Below are positions 8,549-16,673 of a stretch of DNA of 64,000 bases, piece after piece. The notes under the pieces are model-generated. The model made no database searches. It saw only the letters and a program-made list of their open reading frames with translations, and was not told the origin of the DNA. This stretch comes from JBCBWG01 sp036804185 (GTDB lineage Bacteria; Pseudomonadota; Alphaproteobacteria; Rhizobiales; Hyphomicrobiaceae): positions 16,433-80,432 of the forward strand of contig JBHJOC010000035.1 of NCBI GenBank assembly GCA_050330095.1, in the 5' to 3' direction. The number at the start of each line of letters is the position of its first letter. Within the stretch, counting starts at the first letter, position 1. Both the position numbers and the translations under genes were made by a program.

Positions 8549-10189
8549 ATGGCTGCCAAAGACGTCAAATTCTCGGTCGAAGCGCGCGACAAGATGGTCC
8601 GCGGCGTCGACATCCTCGCAAATGCCGTCAAGGTTACGCTCGGCCCAAAGGGTCGCAACGTGATCATTGAGAAGTCGTTCGGTGCCCCCCGCACCACGAA
8701 GGACGGCGTGACGGTCGCCAAGGAAATCGAACTCGAAGACAAGTTCGAGAACATGGGCGCTCAGATGGTCCGCGAGGTTGCCTCGAAGACCAATGATATC
8801 GCCGGCGACGGCACCACGACGGCAACTGTGCTCACTCAGGCCATCGTGAAAGAAGGTCTGAAGTCGGTCGCTGCCGGCATGAATCCGATGGACCTGAAGC
8901 GCGGCATCGACAAGGCTGTTATCGACGTCATCGCCACCATTGGTTCTAAGTCGGTGAAGGTCAAAGATTCGTCCGAGATCGCTCAGGTCGGCACGATTTC
9001 TGCGAATGGCGAGAAGGAAATCGGCGCAATGATCGCCGAGGCCATGCAGAAAGTCGGCAACGAAGGCGTGATTACGGTCGAAGAAGCAAAGTCTCTCGAG
9101 ACCGAACTCGACGTTGTCGAGGGCATGCAGTTCGACCGCGGTTATCTCTCGCCATATTTCATTACCAATGCCGAGAAGATGGTCGCAGAACTCGATGAGC
9201 CTTACATTCTCATCCATGAGAAGAAGCTCTCGAACCTGCAGGCCATGCTGCCGGTACTCGAAGCTGTGGTCCAGACGGGCCGGCCACTGCTGATCATCGC
9301 CGAAGACGTAGAGGGCGAAGCGCTCGCGACGCTCGTCGTCAACAAGCTCCGCGGTGGCCTCAAGATCGCAGCTGTCAAGGCACCTGGCTTTGGCGATCGC
9401 CGCAAGGCCATGCTCGAGGATATCGCGATCCTGACGAACGGTCAGACGATCTCGGAAGACCTCGGCATCAAGCTCGAGAACGTGACGCTCGATATGCTTG
9501 GGCGCGCCAAGAAGGTGTCGATCACGAAGGACAACACGACCATCGTTGACGGCGCTGGAGAGAAGTCGGCGATCGAGGGCCGCATCACGCAGATCAAGGC
9601 GCAGATCGAGGACACGACCTCGGACTACGACCGCGAGAAACTTCAAGAGCGCCTGGCAAAGCTTGCCGGCGGCGTTGCCGTGATCAAGGTTGGCGGCGCC
9701 ACGGAAGTGGAAGTGAAAGAGCGCAAGGATCGCGTTGACGATGCCTTGAACGCGACGCGCGCAGCCGTTGAAGAAGGCATTGTCCCCGGTGGCGGCGTCA
9801 TGCTGCTGCGGGCGGCGCAGGCGATCAGTGTCAAGGGCGAGAACGACGACCAGGAAGCGGGCATTCAGATCGTACGCCGCGCACTGCAGTCGCCGATCCG
9901 TCAGATCTCGCAGAACGCGGGTGTCGAGGGCTCGGTCGTGGTCGGCAAGGTGCTCGAGAAGGACGACTTCAACTGGGGTTACGATGCCCAGACCGACAAG
10001 TATGTCGACATGGTCAAGGCCGGCATCATCGACCCAGCCAAGGTCGTGCGCATCGCCCTGCAAGACGCAGCCTCGATCGCTGGGCTTTTGATCACAACGG
10101 AAGCCGGGGTCGCGGAAGCTCCAAAGAAAGACGCGCCTGCCGGCATGCCAGGCGGAATGGGCGGAATGGGCGGCATGGACATGATGTGA
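8549..10189 (+). CDS. groEL: Chaperonin GroEL (Hsp60)
   Basis: The ATP-driven 14-mer folding chamber, 546 residues. The N-terminus MAAKDVKFSVEARDKMVRGV, the ATP-binding DGTTTATVL near residue 87 and VVEGMQFDRGYLSPYF are all canonical. The C-terminus ends in GGM repeats (PGGMGGMGGMDMM), the usual flexible tail inside the cavity. AGGAG precedes the start. It is cotranscribed with groES, and an intrinsic terminator follows about 105 bases downstream. Many Hyphomicrobiales carry several groEL copies; only one is present here. Confidence 0.99.
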   Translation: MAAKDVKFSVEARDKMVRGVDILANAVKVTLGPKGRNVIIEKSFGAPRTTKDGVTVAKEIELEDKFENMGAQMVREVASKTNDIAGDGTTTATVLTQAIVKEGLKSVAAGMNPMDLKRGIDKAVIDVIATIGSKSVKVKDSSEIAQVGTISANGEKEIGAMIAEAMQKVGNEGVITVEEAKSLETELDVVEGMQFDRGYLSPYFITNAEKMVAELDEPYILIHEKKLSNLQAMLPVLEAVVQTGRPLLIIAEDVEGEALATLVVNKLRGGLKIAAVKAPGFGDRRKAMLEDIAILTNGQTISEDLGIKLENVTLDMLGRAKKVSITKDNTTIVDGAGEKSAIEGRITQIKAQIEDTTSDYDREKLQERLAKLAGGVAVIKVGGATEVEVKERKDRVDDALNATRAAVEEGIVPGGGVMLLRAAQAISVKGENDDQEAGIQIVRRALQSPIRQISQNAGVEGSVVVGKVLEKDDFNWGYDAQTDKYVDMVKAGIIDPAKVVRIALQDAASIAGLLITTEAGVAEAPKKDAPAGMPGGMGGMGGMDMM

Positions 10190-10215
10190 TCATCCGTCCA
10201 AGCTCTAGGATCGCC

Positions 10216-10268
10216 GATCGGAAGTCCGTGCAGAAGCCGCAACACACGGCTGCCAGGGACTTCTGATC
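10216..10268 (+). repeat. Long imperfect stem-loop downstream of groEL
   Basis: GATCGGAAGTCC pairs with GGACTTCTGATC (11 of 12 positions), with a smaller nested AGCCG/CGGCT stem. It sits between the groEL stop and the terminator and may stabilise the 3' end of the groESL mRNA. Confidence 0.5.
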
Positions 10269-10294
10269 GGGAAGCGGGTTCTAGCCAAGTCTTA

Positions 10295-10320
10295 GGGTGC
10301 CGTTCGCGGCACCCTTTTTT
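10295..10320 (+). terminator. Intrinsic terminator of groESL
   Basis: A perfect 7-bp stem GGGTGCC/GGCACCC with a 6-base loop, followed directly by six T residues: a textbook rho-independent terminator in the groESL direction. Confidence 0.93.
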
Positions 10321-10490
10321 GCTCCCGGGGTTCGCGTTTCAGCGGGATAAGCATAGCGCGACGCGCGGCTCAAAACGTCGACGGCTGAAGAATCCGTGAA
10401 CGTCGTTTGATCACTGTCAAATATGTGCTGGTCAGCAACCTCTACAGGCATGCCGGCCCCGATGGGGGTTCGCCGTGACCGGAGGGGGAG

Positions 10491-11168
10491 ATGGCATCGA
10501 TCAGGAGCATGTCGCCAAAGCTTGCTGCCGTGCTTTGGCTCACCTGGACATGTTGCAGCAGTGTTGCGACGGCGTATGCGGAAGCTCCGGGCGAGCTTTC
10601 CAGCCTTGCTCACATGCTGGTGCACGAGGGGCGGGAGGAGCCGCGTGTCGTTGCCTGCGTTGCCTGTCACCGCGACTCGGGTGGCGGAGATGCAGGGTCG
10701 GCGTTTGGCAATATCACAGGTCACTCGGCTGCGTATTTCGCCAAGCAGTTGCGGGATTATAAGTCCGGCCGCCGGGAAAACCGCGTGATGCAGGTCATCG
10801 TTGAAGGCTTATCCGAGACCGATATTGGCGCTCTTGCAGCCTACTATGAACATCAGGTTTCGGCACCAACCGTCCAGCGCGTCCCAGAAGCACCGGTGGT
10901 GGGTGTTATGCTTGCCCAAGAGGGGGCAACAGCGCGCGGCATAGCGGCGTGCAACGCCTGTCACGGCGACGCCGACGCTCGGTCGGCTGCGGAAGCACCG
11001 AACCTTTATGGGCAGCATCCGATTTATATCATCAATCAACTGGAAGCTTGGCAGAACGGCACGCGCAGAAACGATCCTGCCGATGTGATGGCGGCAATTT
11101 CAAAGTCATTGACGGCGGACGAGATCAGCGCCGTTGCCATCTATTATGCGCGCCGTGAACGGCAATGA
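10491..11168 (+). CDS. Dihaem c-type cytochrome (cytochrome c4-like)
   Basis: Exported electron carrier of 225 residues. A signal peptide (hydrophobic about 11-30, ending near AYA) precedes two class I cytochrome c domains. The haem-binding motifs are CVACH (56-60) and CNACH (154-158). Candidate axial methionines are M100 in NRVMQVI and one in DPADVMAAI near residue 198. The spacing and duplicated form match the c4 family, which passes electrons from the bc1 complex towards terminal oxidases. GGAGGGGGAG lies directly before the ATG. It stands alone between the groESL terminator and a reductase gene 350 bases away, so its partner cannot be inferred from context. Confidence 0.9.
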   Translation: MASIRSMSPKLAAVLWLTWTCCSSVATAYAEAPGELSSLAHMLVHEGREEPRVVACVACHRDSGGGDAGSAFGNITGHSAAYFAKQLRDYKSGRRENRVMQVIVEGLSETDIGALAAYYEHQVSAPTVQRVPEAPVVGVMLAQEGATARGIAACNACHGDADARSAAEAPNLYGQHPIYIINQLEAWQNGTRRNDPADVMAAISKSLTADEISAVAIYYARRERQ

Positions 11169-11519
11169 GGTGGGGTGGTTCATAGCCAACACGCCTGTTG
11201 GCCTCGTGAGCACGGCTCAAGCCCTGGATCGTGAAGCTGGGTCCAGGCTCTCGCCGCTCACACGGCTCGGCCAGGATGACGCATGTCCTCAACACCGGCT
11301 GTCAGCGGAGAAAACCTGAGGTGTGCGCAGCGCGAATCCCCCGCGGAAGGGCACCGCGACACCAAGCGGCAGTGGCATTCGTCTCGCGTCGTGCAACGTC
11401 GCTCGCGCTGAGGTCCTGTCGCGATGACGACATTTGAGCTATGTCAATGGACGTTGACACTTAGATGTATTAGGCAGCCTGTGCACTGGAAAAACCGAAC
11501 GACGAAGGCGTGACGACAG
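11169..11519. other. 351-bp intergenic region before ferredoxin-NADP reductase
   Basis: No convincing gene. It holds a degenerate palindrome (AGCCCTGGA and TCCAGGCT, 11220-11249) followed by GCCAGGATGACG, reminiscent of short repeated intergenic palindromes of alphaproteobacteria, and the inverted repeat listed separately. Confidence 0.5.
11442..11459. promoter_or_regulatory. Inverted repeat TGTCAA-N6-TTGACA upstream of fpr
   Basis: Perfect 6-bp arms with a 6-base spacer, 60 bases before the reductase start. The right arm is itself a consensus -35 hexamer, so a regulator bound here could control the promoter. The regulator is unknown. Confidence 0.4.
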
Positions 11520-12368
11520 ATGCTCGACCAAACGGCCGTTGCTCCGGTATCAGCGGAGCCGATCGCAGCGCCGGCGCAGAGCGCGGCCAAGAGACCGTCA
11601 GCGATGCTGCGCGAGCGGGTCACGGAGATCACGCATTACACCGACAAGTTGTTCTCGTTCCGGACGTCGCGGTCGCCGACCTTCCGTTTCGAGAGCGGGC
11701 AATTCACGATGATCGGCCTCGAGATCGACGGCCGCCCACTGCTGCGTGCCTATTCGATGGCCAGCGCACACTATGACGAACACCTTGAATTCTTTTCGAT
11801 CAAGGTGCCCGATGGTCCGCTGACATCGCGACTGCAGCACATCGTTCCAGGTGACGAGATCCTTGTCGGGCCGAAGCCGACGGGAACGCTCGTTTACTCG
11901 AACCTGGCGCCTGGGCGTCGCCTGGTGCTCTGCGCGACGGGAACGGGCTTCGCGCCTTTCGCGAGCATTTTGCGCGATCCAGAGGTTTATGATCGCTTCG
12001 AAGAGATCGTGGTCATTAATGGGTCGCGGCGCGTCGCTGAACTCGCTTACGCAACCAAAGTCGTCACAGATGTGCGGACCCACGAATTCCTTGGTGAACT
12101 CGCCGACGGCCGCGTCCACTACTATGCAACCGTCACGCGCGAGCCGTATTTTCATCAAGGCAGGATTACCGACCTTATCCAGTCTGCAAAGGTTTTCGAT
12201 GACCTCGACCTTTCGCCGCTCGATCGGGAATCGGATCGCGTCATGATCTGCGGGAACCCGCAAATGCTGATTGATCTGAGCGCGATGTTGGAAGCGCGTG
12301 GGTTCAGCGAGGGCTCGAGCGGTCAGCCTGGTGATTACGTGATCGAAAAGGCGTTCGTCGCACGTTGA
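11520..12368 (+). CDS. fpr: Ferredoxin/flavodoxin-NADP reductase
   Basis: FAD enzyme of 282 residues that exchanges electrons between NADPH and ferredoxin or flavodoxin in the cytoplasm, often under oxidative stress. The FAD motif RAYSMAS is at residues 77-83 and the NADP motif GTGFAPF at 141-147. The C-terminus EKAFVAR is typical of bacterial subclass I enzymes. About 30 residues at the N-terminus, rich in Ala and Pro, precede the core (MLRERVTEITHYTDKLFSF), so translation might instead start at M29 (11604). It is monocistronic and convergent with ompW. A symmetrical site upstream suggests regulated expression. Confidence 0.92.
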   Translation: MLDQTAVAPVSAEPIAAPAQSAAKRPSAMLRERVTEITHYTDKLFSFRTSRSPTFRFESGQFTMIGLEIDGRPLLRAYSMASAHYDEHLEFFSIKVPDGPLTSRLQHIVPGDEILVGPKPTGTLVYSNLAPGRRLVLCATGTGFAPFASILRDPEVYDRFEEIVVINGSRRVAELAYATKVVTDVRTHEFLGELADGRVHYYATVTREPYFHQGRITDLIQSAKVFDDLDLSPLDRESDRVMICGNPQMLIDLSAMLEARGFSEGSSGQPGDYVIEKAFVAR

Positions 12369-12460
12369 ATTTCGAGACGTGCCGGAGCCGAACACCGTTG
12401 CCGTTCCGAGCGGGTCATGAAGCCTGCCCTGCACTGTCGTTTACGTATGGATCAACCAGA

Positions 12461-12502
12461 TAAAAACCAAAGGCCCGACACGATGGATGCGTGTCGGGCC
12501 TT
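12461..12502 (-). terminator. Intrinsic terminator of ompW
   Basis: Read on the minus strand, a 13-bp stem (AAGGCCCGACACG and its complement) with a 7-base loop runs into TTTGGTTTTTA. It lies 67 bases past the ompW stop. Confidence 0.85.
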
Positions 12503-12568
12503 CGATATGGCGTCGCGGCTCAGGACTGCAGTCGCGGCGGCGAAATGTTTGATGGCCTCGATGAGCCA

Positions 12569-13255
12569 CTACTTCAGCGGCGCACTGTTCCGTCCGAACA
12601 GATTGAACCGATAACCGATGCCAGCGCTGACGATGAGCGGATCGACGTCGATATCTGCCCGGATACGGTCAGCACCTACGTTCCAGGTCGCGTTCGTATT
12701 GAGCCAAGTGTATTTCACGTCTGCGTTGGCATAAAACCCGTGGCCCAGCTCCATATCTAGCCCAGCCTGGAGGGTGAAACCGATAGCGTCGTCGATACTG
12801 ACCCGATCGGCGCCAAGGCCGTTAGACCCGGTTTTGACATCGAAGAAGTGGATGTATTGGAGGCCCGCTCCAACGTATGGCTTGAAGCCGTGCATCGGAT
12901 CGAAGTGATATTGCAACGTGACGGCTGGCGGGAAAATCCAGAAGTCGGCCACCTCGCCGACGCCGCCGCTGACGCGTGCCTGATGCGTCGCGAAACAGCA
13001 GAAAAGTTCGGCAGCGATATTTTTCGTGAAGAAGTATGTCAGCGTCGCAGCCGGGATGAACTCATCGGAAATGCTCGCATCGAGCCCCGGTATCGGCGCT
13101 CCATTGTTGGTCAGAGACTTAAGGTTGTCTTGCGTCAAAACACCTGCGCCGAGGACGCGCACCATGAAATCCCCAGAATAATCGCCCGCCTGAACAGGCT
13201 GCGAAAAGCCTGCTGCCAGCACCAGAACTGCAGCGGCTCCCTTCAATTCCTTCAT
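12569..13255 (-). CDS. ompW: OmpW family outer-membrane protein
   Basis: Small eight-stranded beta-barrel of the outer membrane, 228 residues with a signal peptide (MKELKGAAAVLVLAAGFSQP, cleavage after VQA). Family features are VRVLGAGVLTQDN near the mature N-terminus, PAATLTYFFTKNIAAEL, TLQYHFDP...FKPYVGAGLQY in the middle, and the C-terminal strand VSAGIGYRFNLFG. The start chosen has GGGGGACGAC upstream; a longer frame to 13351 is not OmpW-like. An FNR box lies 150 bases upstream, fitting the oxygen-dependent control of ompW known in enterobacteria. OmpW proteins are proposed to pass small hydrophobic molecules. Confidence 0.92.
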   Translation of the reverse strand: MKELKGAAAVLVLAAGFSQPVQAGDYSGDFMVRVLGAGVLTQDNLKSLTNNGAPIPGLDASISDEFIPAATLTYFFTKNIAAELFCCFATHQARVSGGVGEVADFWIFPPAVTLQYHFDPMHGFKPYVGAGLQYIHFFDVKTGSNGLGADRVSIDDAIGFTLQAGLDMELGHGFYANADVKYTWLNTNATWNVGADRIRADIDVDPLIVSAGIGYRFNLFGRNSAPLK

Positions 13256-13561
13256 GTCGTCCCCCGATCGCGTGATCCCTAGGTGGCATTGCACGCTCAA
13301 GGCATTTGCTCCCTGGTGTCGAGATCGCGGGGTCCAGTTTGCGCTGACCAAAATCAGTCCATGGTCCGCGCGCCGACGAATGTGCCCAAAATGCGACGCA
13401 TGTTTTGATCCACATCAAACGCGTCTGATACTTTGGCGCCCGACTTTGTTTGTGGACCGCCAGCACAAGCGATTTCGTCGCAGGTCTTATTGACAGAGCG
13501 CAATCGCGACGGATCGGCGTCGGCTTAGCGTGATGGTCAACGCGAGGATGAGGCGTCGATC
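13256..13561. other. Divergent promoter region ompW / Crp-Fnr regulator
   Basis: 306 bases shared by two divergent genes. The only clear element is a central FNR box. No small gene is convincing. Confidence 0.6.
13405..13418. promoter_or_regulatory. FNR-type operator
   Basis: TTGAT-CCAC-ATCAA is a perfect match to the FNR/FixK consensus TTGAT-N4-ATCAA. It is about 150 bases from ompW and 144 bases from the divergent Crp/Fnr-family gene, so it could serve both, including autoregulation. Confidence 0.85.
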
Positions 13562-14266
13562 ATGGATAATCGAGAACGCGACGGAATTGCAGGACTGGCA
13601 GCCGGTCGGCTTGGGGCCGTTACTCCGGTTGGGCTGTCGTTCGACCTGTCGGCGGGACACCGGCTGTCGCTCTCCAGCGAGCGAAAGGCTGTTGCCTTGC
13701 ATGTCGAGAACGGGTGGCTGACGGTCGAGACCACGCGGATCAACGGCAAGCCGAGCACGCTGCTGATCCTGATTCCGGGAGATCTGTTGTGGATTGCGTC
13801 TCTGCCTGAAGAGCTTCGGATCACTCTGCGGGCAGCAACCGAGGTGACGCTGCAACGTCTGACGTGCGTCGATCATGCCAAACACAATGGCGCGGACCCC
13901 GGTGGATCCGACGGGCAGGCGGCAGGCGATGCGGAATGCGATTGCGCAACAACAATGCTCGCTCCGTCGGTCGCAAAATTCATGCGTCATGCCGTGCGCG
14001 TTGGCCGGTTGAGTGCCGAGCAGAGGCTTGCTGGGCTGTTTGTCGATCTTGCCGGAGCGCTCGGTCGGTCAACGCCCGGCGGCATCGTGTTCGATATGCC
14101 CCTCGCCCGTCAGGATGTTGCAGACTATCTCCTGCTGAACCCTGATACGCTCAGCCGTCAGATGTCACGGTTCAAGTCGGAAGGCCTCATCTCGCAGCCG
14201 GCGCGGGACAGACTGGTTGTGCGTGACATTGCCAAGCTCAAGGCGATGGTCGCGCAACCAAGCTGA
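13562..14266 (+). CDS. Crp/Fnr-family transcriptional regulator
   Basis: Cytoplasmic regulator of 234 residues. Residues about 20-100 resemble the cupin-like effector domain; the C-terminal winged helix reads LARQDVADYLLLNPDTLSRQMSRFKSEGLI (181-210). Its recognition helix keeps the serine-arginine pair (S198, R199) that in FNR contacts TTGAT, with D195 where FNR has glutamate. The N-terminal cysteine cluster of FNR is absent. Instead, a linker carries C102, H105, H108, C126 and C128. The divergent FNR box suggests autoregulation and control of ompW. The effector is unknown; a metal or redox signal bound by the linker is my inference. Confidence 0.85.
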   Translation: MDNRERDGIAGLAAGRLGAVTPVGLSFDLSAGHRLSLSSERKAVALHVENGWLTVETTRINGKPSTLLILIPGDLLWIASLPEELRITLRAATEVTLQRLTCVDHAKHNGADPGGSDGQAAGDAECDCATTMLAPSVAKFMRHAVRVGRLSAEQRLAGLFVDLAGALGRSTPGGIVFDMPLARQDVADYLLLNPDTLSRQMSRFKSEGLISQPARDRLVVRDIAKLKAMVAQPS

Positions 14267-14330
14267 ATGGGCGCTGCGGGCGCGCTGCGATGATCCTTGT
14301 CGGCTCCGTAGTGGCGGGCTAAGACGCAGC

Positions 14331-15155
14331 ATGCCAAAGACACGCATCGATCAGACATTTGCGCGGCTGCGGTCGCAGGGGCGCCGCGCTCTTGTGACCT
14401 TCGTAACCGCTGGCGATCCGGATTTCGAGACGTCGAGCCGGCTCCTTGATGGGCTGCCGGCAGCCGGCGCAGACATCATCGAGCTTGGAATGCCGTTCTC
14501 CGATCCGATGGCTGACGGGCCCGCCATTCAGGCTGCAGGCCTTCGCGCCCTCAAGGCTGGCCAGACGTTGGGCCGAACGCTTGAGATGGTGCGAGCATTT
14601 CGCTCGAATAACGATGTCACGCCGATTGTCTTGATGGGGTATTACAACCCGATCTACCATTTCGGTGTGGAACGGTTTGTGACAGAGGCGGCCGCTATCG
14701 GCGTCGATGGCTTGATCGTCGTCGACCTGCCGCCTGAGGCCGATGATGAGCTCTGTCTGCCCGCTGCGCAGGCCGGCATCAGCTTCGTCCGATTGGCGAC
14801 GCCGACGACGGACGAAAAGCGCCTGCCAAGCGTGCTCGCCCATACGTCAGGCTTTGTGTATTACGTGTCGATAACGGGGATCACGGGGGCCGCTACGCCT
14901 GATCGTGGAGCCGTTGCGGCGAATGTCGAGAGGATAAAGTCGCAGACTGAACTCCCGGTCTGCGTTGGGTTCGGCGTCAAGACCCCCGCCCAGGCGCGCG
15001 ATATCGCGGCGGTCGCCGATGGCGTCGTTGTCGGTTCCGCTCTGGTGTCTGCGATCGAAGCAACGTTGGATTCGGATGGCCGAGCCACTGGCAAAACCGT
15101 GCCGGCTGTCCTAGGTCTCGTAGAGGCGCTTTCAATCGCCGTTCGTGGCCCTTGA
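14331..15155 (+). CDS. trpA: Tryptophan synthase alpha chain
   Basis: Cleaves indole-3-glycerol phosphate to indole, which is channelled to TrpB. The 274 residues form a TIM barrel. The catalytic pair is E51 (IIELGMPFSDP) and D62 (MADGPAIQ), and the phosphate-binding GFGVKTPAQ and GVVVGSALV loops are present near the C-terminus. The start is the ATG at the family N-terminus MPKTRIDQTF; an in-frame extension upstream overlaps the preceding gene. trpB, which normally precedes trpA, is absent, so this is a broken trpFBA order, while the downstream accD-folC order is conserved. Confidence 0.97.
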   Translation: MPKTRIDQTFARLRSQGRRALVTFVTAGDPDFETSSRLLDGLPAAGADIIELGMPFSDPMADGPAIQAAGLRALKAGQTLGRTLEMVRAFRSNNDVTPIVLMGYYNPIYHFGVERFVTEAAAIGVDGLIVVDLPPEADDELCLPAAQAGISFVRLATPTTDEKRLPSVLAHTSGFVYYVSITGITGAATPDRGAVAANVERIKSQTELPVCVGFGVKTPAQARDIAAVADGVVVGSALVSAIEATLDSDGRATGKTVPAVLGLVEALSIAVRGP

Positions 15156-15320
15156 CCTGAAAACACCTGAAGGCATGCGCGACGAACAACTGTTGCCGTG
15201 CCATCGTCACGCCGACCGGCTCGGCTCGAACTCAGGCGGACCGGCATTTCAGAATTCGGATTGCCTCTATGGCAGCCGCCTTGCAGGCGCCAGGAGCCGA
15301 TCGCCAGGAGCCGAACCCAA

Positions 15321-16673
15321 GTGAACTGGATCAGCAACGTCGTTCGCCCACGGATCCGCAGCTTTCTGACAACGAAGCGCGACGTGCCGGAGAATCTCTG
15401 GGTTCAGTGTCCAGAGAGCGGGCAGATGGTCTTCCACAAGGACGTGGAAGCAAACCAGTTCGTCATTCCGGGCTCCGAGCACCATCTGCGTATCGGTGCT
15501 CAGGATCGGCTTGCGCTGACATTCGATGACGGGACCTATGAGCGTGTCCCGTTGCGCGAGGTCCCGCTCGACCCGCTGAAGTTCCGCGATGGCCGGCGCT
15601 ATGTTGATCGCCTCAAGGACGCAAAGACCGTAACGGGCCTCGACGACGCGGTTCTGATCGGCGAGGGACTGCTCGGCGGTCGTCGCGTCGTGATCGGTGT
15701 CCAGGATTTCCGTTTCATGGGCGGGTCGCTGGGCATGGCGGCGGGAGAGGCTGTGATCACCGGCATTGAGCGCGCGCTCGAGTCGAGAATACCTTTTATT
15801 CTGTTCGCGGCATCGGGCGGCGCTCGGATGCAGGAGGGCATCCTGTCCCTGATGCAGATGCCGCGCACGACCATCGCTGTGCAGAAGCTGCGCGAGGTGG
15901 GTCTTCCCTACATTGTCGTGCTGACCGACCCAACAACGGGCGGCGTTACGGCTTCTTATGCGATGTTGGGAGATGTCCAGATCGCAGAGCCGGGCGCACT
16001 TATCTGTTTCGCTGGACCGCGCGTGATCGAGCAGACCATCCGGGAACAATTGCCGGAAGGGTTTCAGCGAGCTGAATATCTGCTGGCGCATGGCATGATC
16101 GACATGGTGGTCCACCGTCACAAGATGCGGGATACGCTGGCCCGCTTGGTGCGGGTCCTTGGGCCAGACCTCGCGCTTGCAGAAGACCTGAAGGAAGAAG
16201 TCGCCGACGTCGGCGGATCGGTGCTCGGTTCGGGTCGTGAACGCGTCGTCACGAGCGCAGCGGCGCCGGCGACCCGCGCTGCCAAAACGCGGGGCTCGCA
16301 GGTGAACGGTGCCGGGACACATGAGGCAGCCGCTCAAACTGGCAAGGCCAATGGGCAAGGACCTGCTGGCGCGTCAGGGCCCGGCGTCGAACCGGACGAT
16401 GCAGCCGCAGTGGCCGCTCGCCAGGACGAGACACAGAAAGCCAATGAGCCGAAGCCCAAGGCGAACGGGACCGGCAAAGCCTCCGCGCCGACGAAGCCGG
16501 CATCCGAGCCAAGTTTGTTCGATTCGCTTGGCTTCACGACGGGCGGCTTTACAACGGGCGGCTTTTCGACTGGCCGGACAAAGAAGGAGCCGGGCACTGA
16601 TGCCGGCACTGGGTCCGACGGTAAAGCGTCGCTCGCCAACGGTCATGCGCCGACGGGCAAGCGCGACGCATGA
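15321..16673 (+). CDS. accD: Acetyl-CoA carboxylase carboxyltransferase subunit beta
   Basis: Beta subunit that transfers carboxylate from biotin carrier protein to acetyl-CoA in the first step of fatty-acid synthesis. Starts at GTG with AGGAG ten bases upstream. The crotonase-like core has FMGGSLGMAAGEA, FAASGGARMQEG and DPTTGGVTASYAMLGD. Only one of the four zinc-finger cysteines survives (C30; the others are S33, I49 and S52), a loss I associate with this bacterial order. After residue 300 comes a long Ala/Gly/Lys/Pro-rich tail to residue 450 containing three GF(T/S)TG units (404-418). Overlaps folC by ATGA. Confidence 0.96.
   Translation: MNWISNVVRPRIRSFLTTKRDVPENLWVQCPESGQMVFHKDVEANQFVIPGSEHHLRIGAQDRLALTFDDGTYERVPLREVPLDPLKFRDGRRYVDRLKDAKTVTGLDDAVLIGEGLLGGRRVVIGVQDFRFMGGSLGMAAGEAVITGIERALESRIPFILFAASGGARMQEGILSLMQMPRTTIAVQKLREVGLPYIVVLTDPTTGGVTASYAMLGDVQIAEPGALICFAGPRVIEQTIREQLPEGFQRAEYLLAHGMIDMVVHRHKMRDTLARLVRVLGPDLALAEDLKEEVADVGGSVLGSGRERVVTSAAAPATRAAKTRGSQVNGAGTHEAAAQTGKANGQGPAGASGPGVEPDDAAAVAARQDETQKANEPKPKANGTGKASAPTKPASEPSLFDSLGFTTGGFTTGGFSTGRTKKEPGTDAGTGSDGKASLANGHAPTGKRDA
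16530..16574 (+). repeat. Three 15-bp in-frame repeats in the accD tail
   Basis: Three consecutive 15-base units encode GFTTG, GFTTG and GFSTG, drifting at synonymous positions. They lie in the low-complexity C-terminal extension of AccD and look like an old in-frame tandem duplication. Confidence 0.7.

Noticed and set aside
8426..10063. A 545-codon open frame antisense to groEL
   Set aside because: It is a shadow produced by the codon bias of groEL in a GC-rich genome; no start signal or family similarity.
15267..16358. A 363-codon antisense frame over accD
   Set aside because: Mirror of accD codons; composition is Arg/His-rich without domain features.
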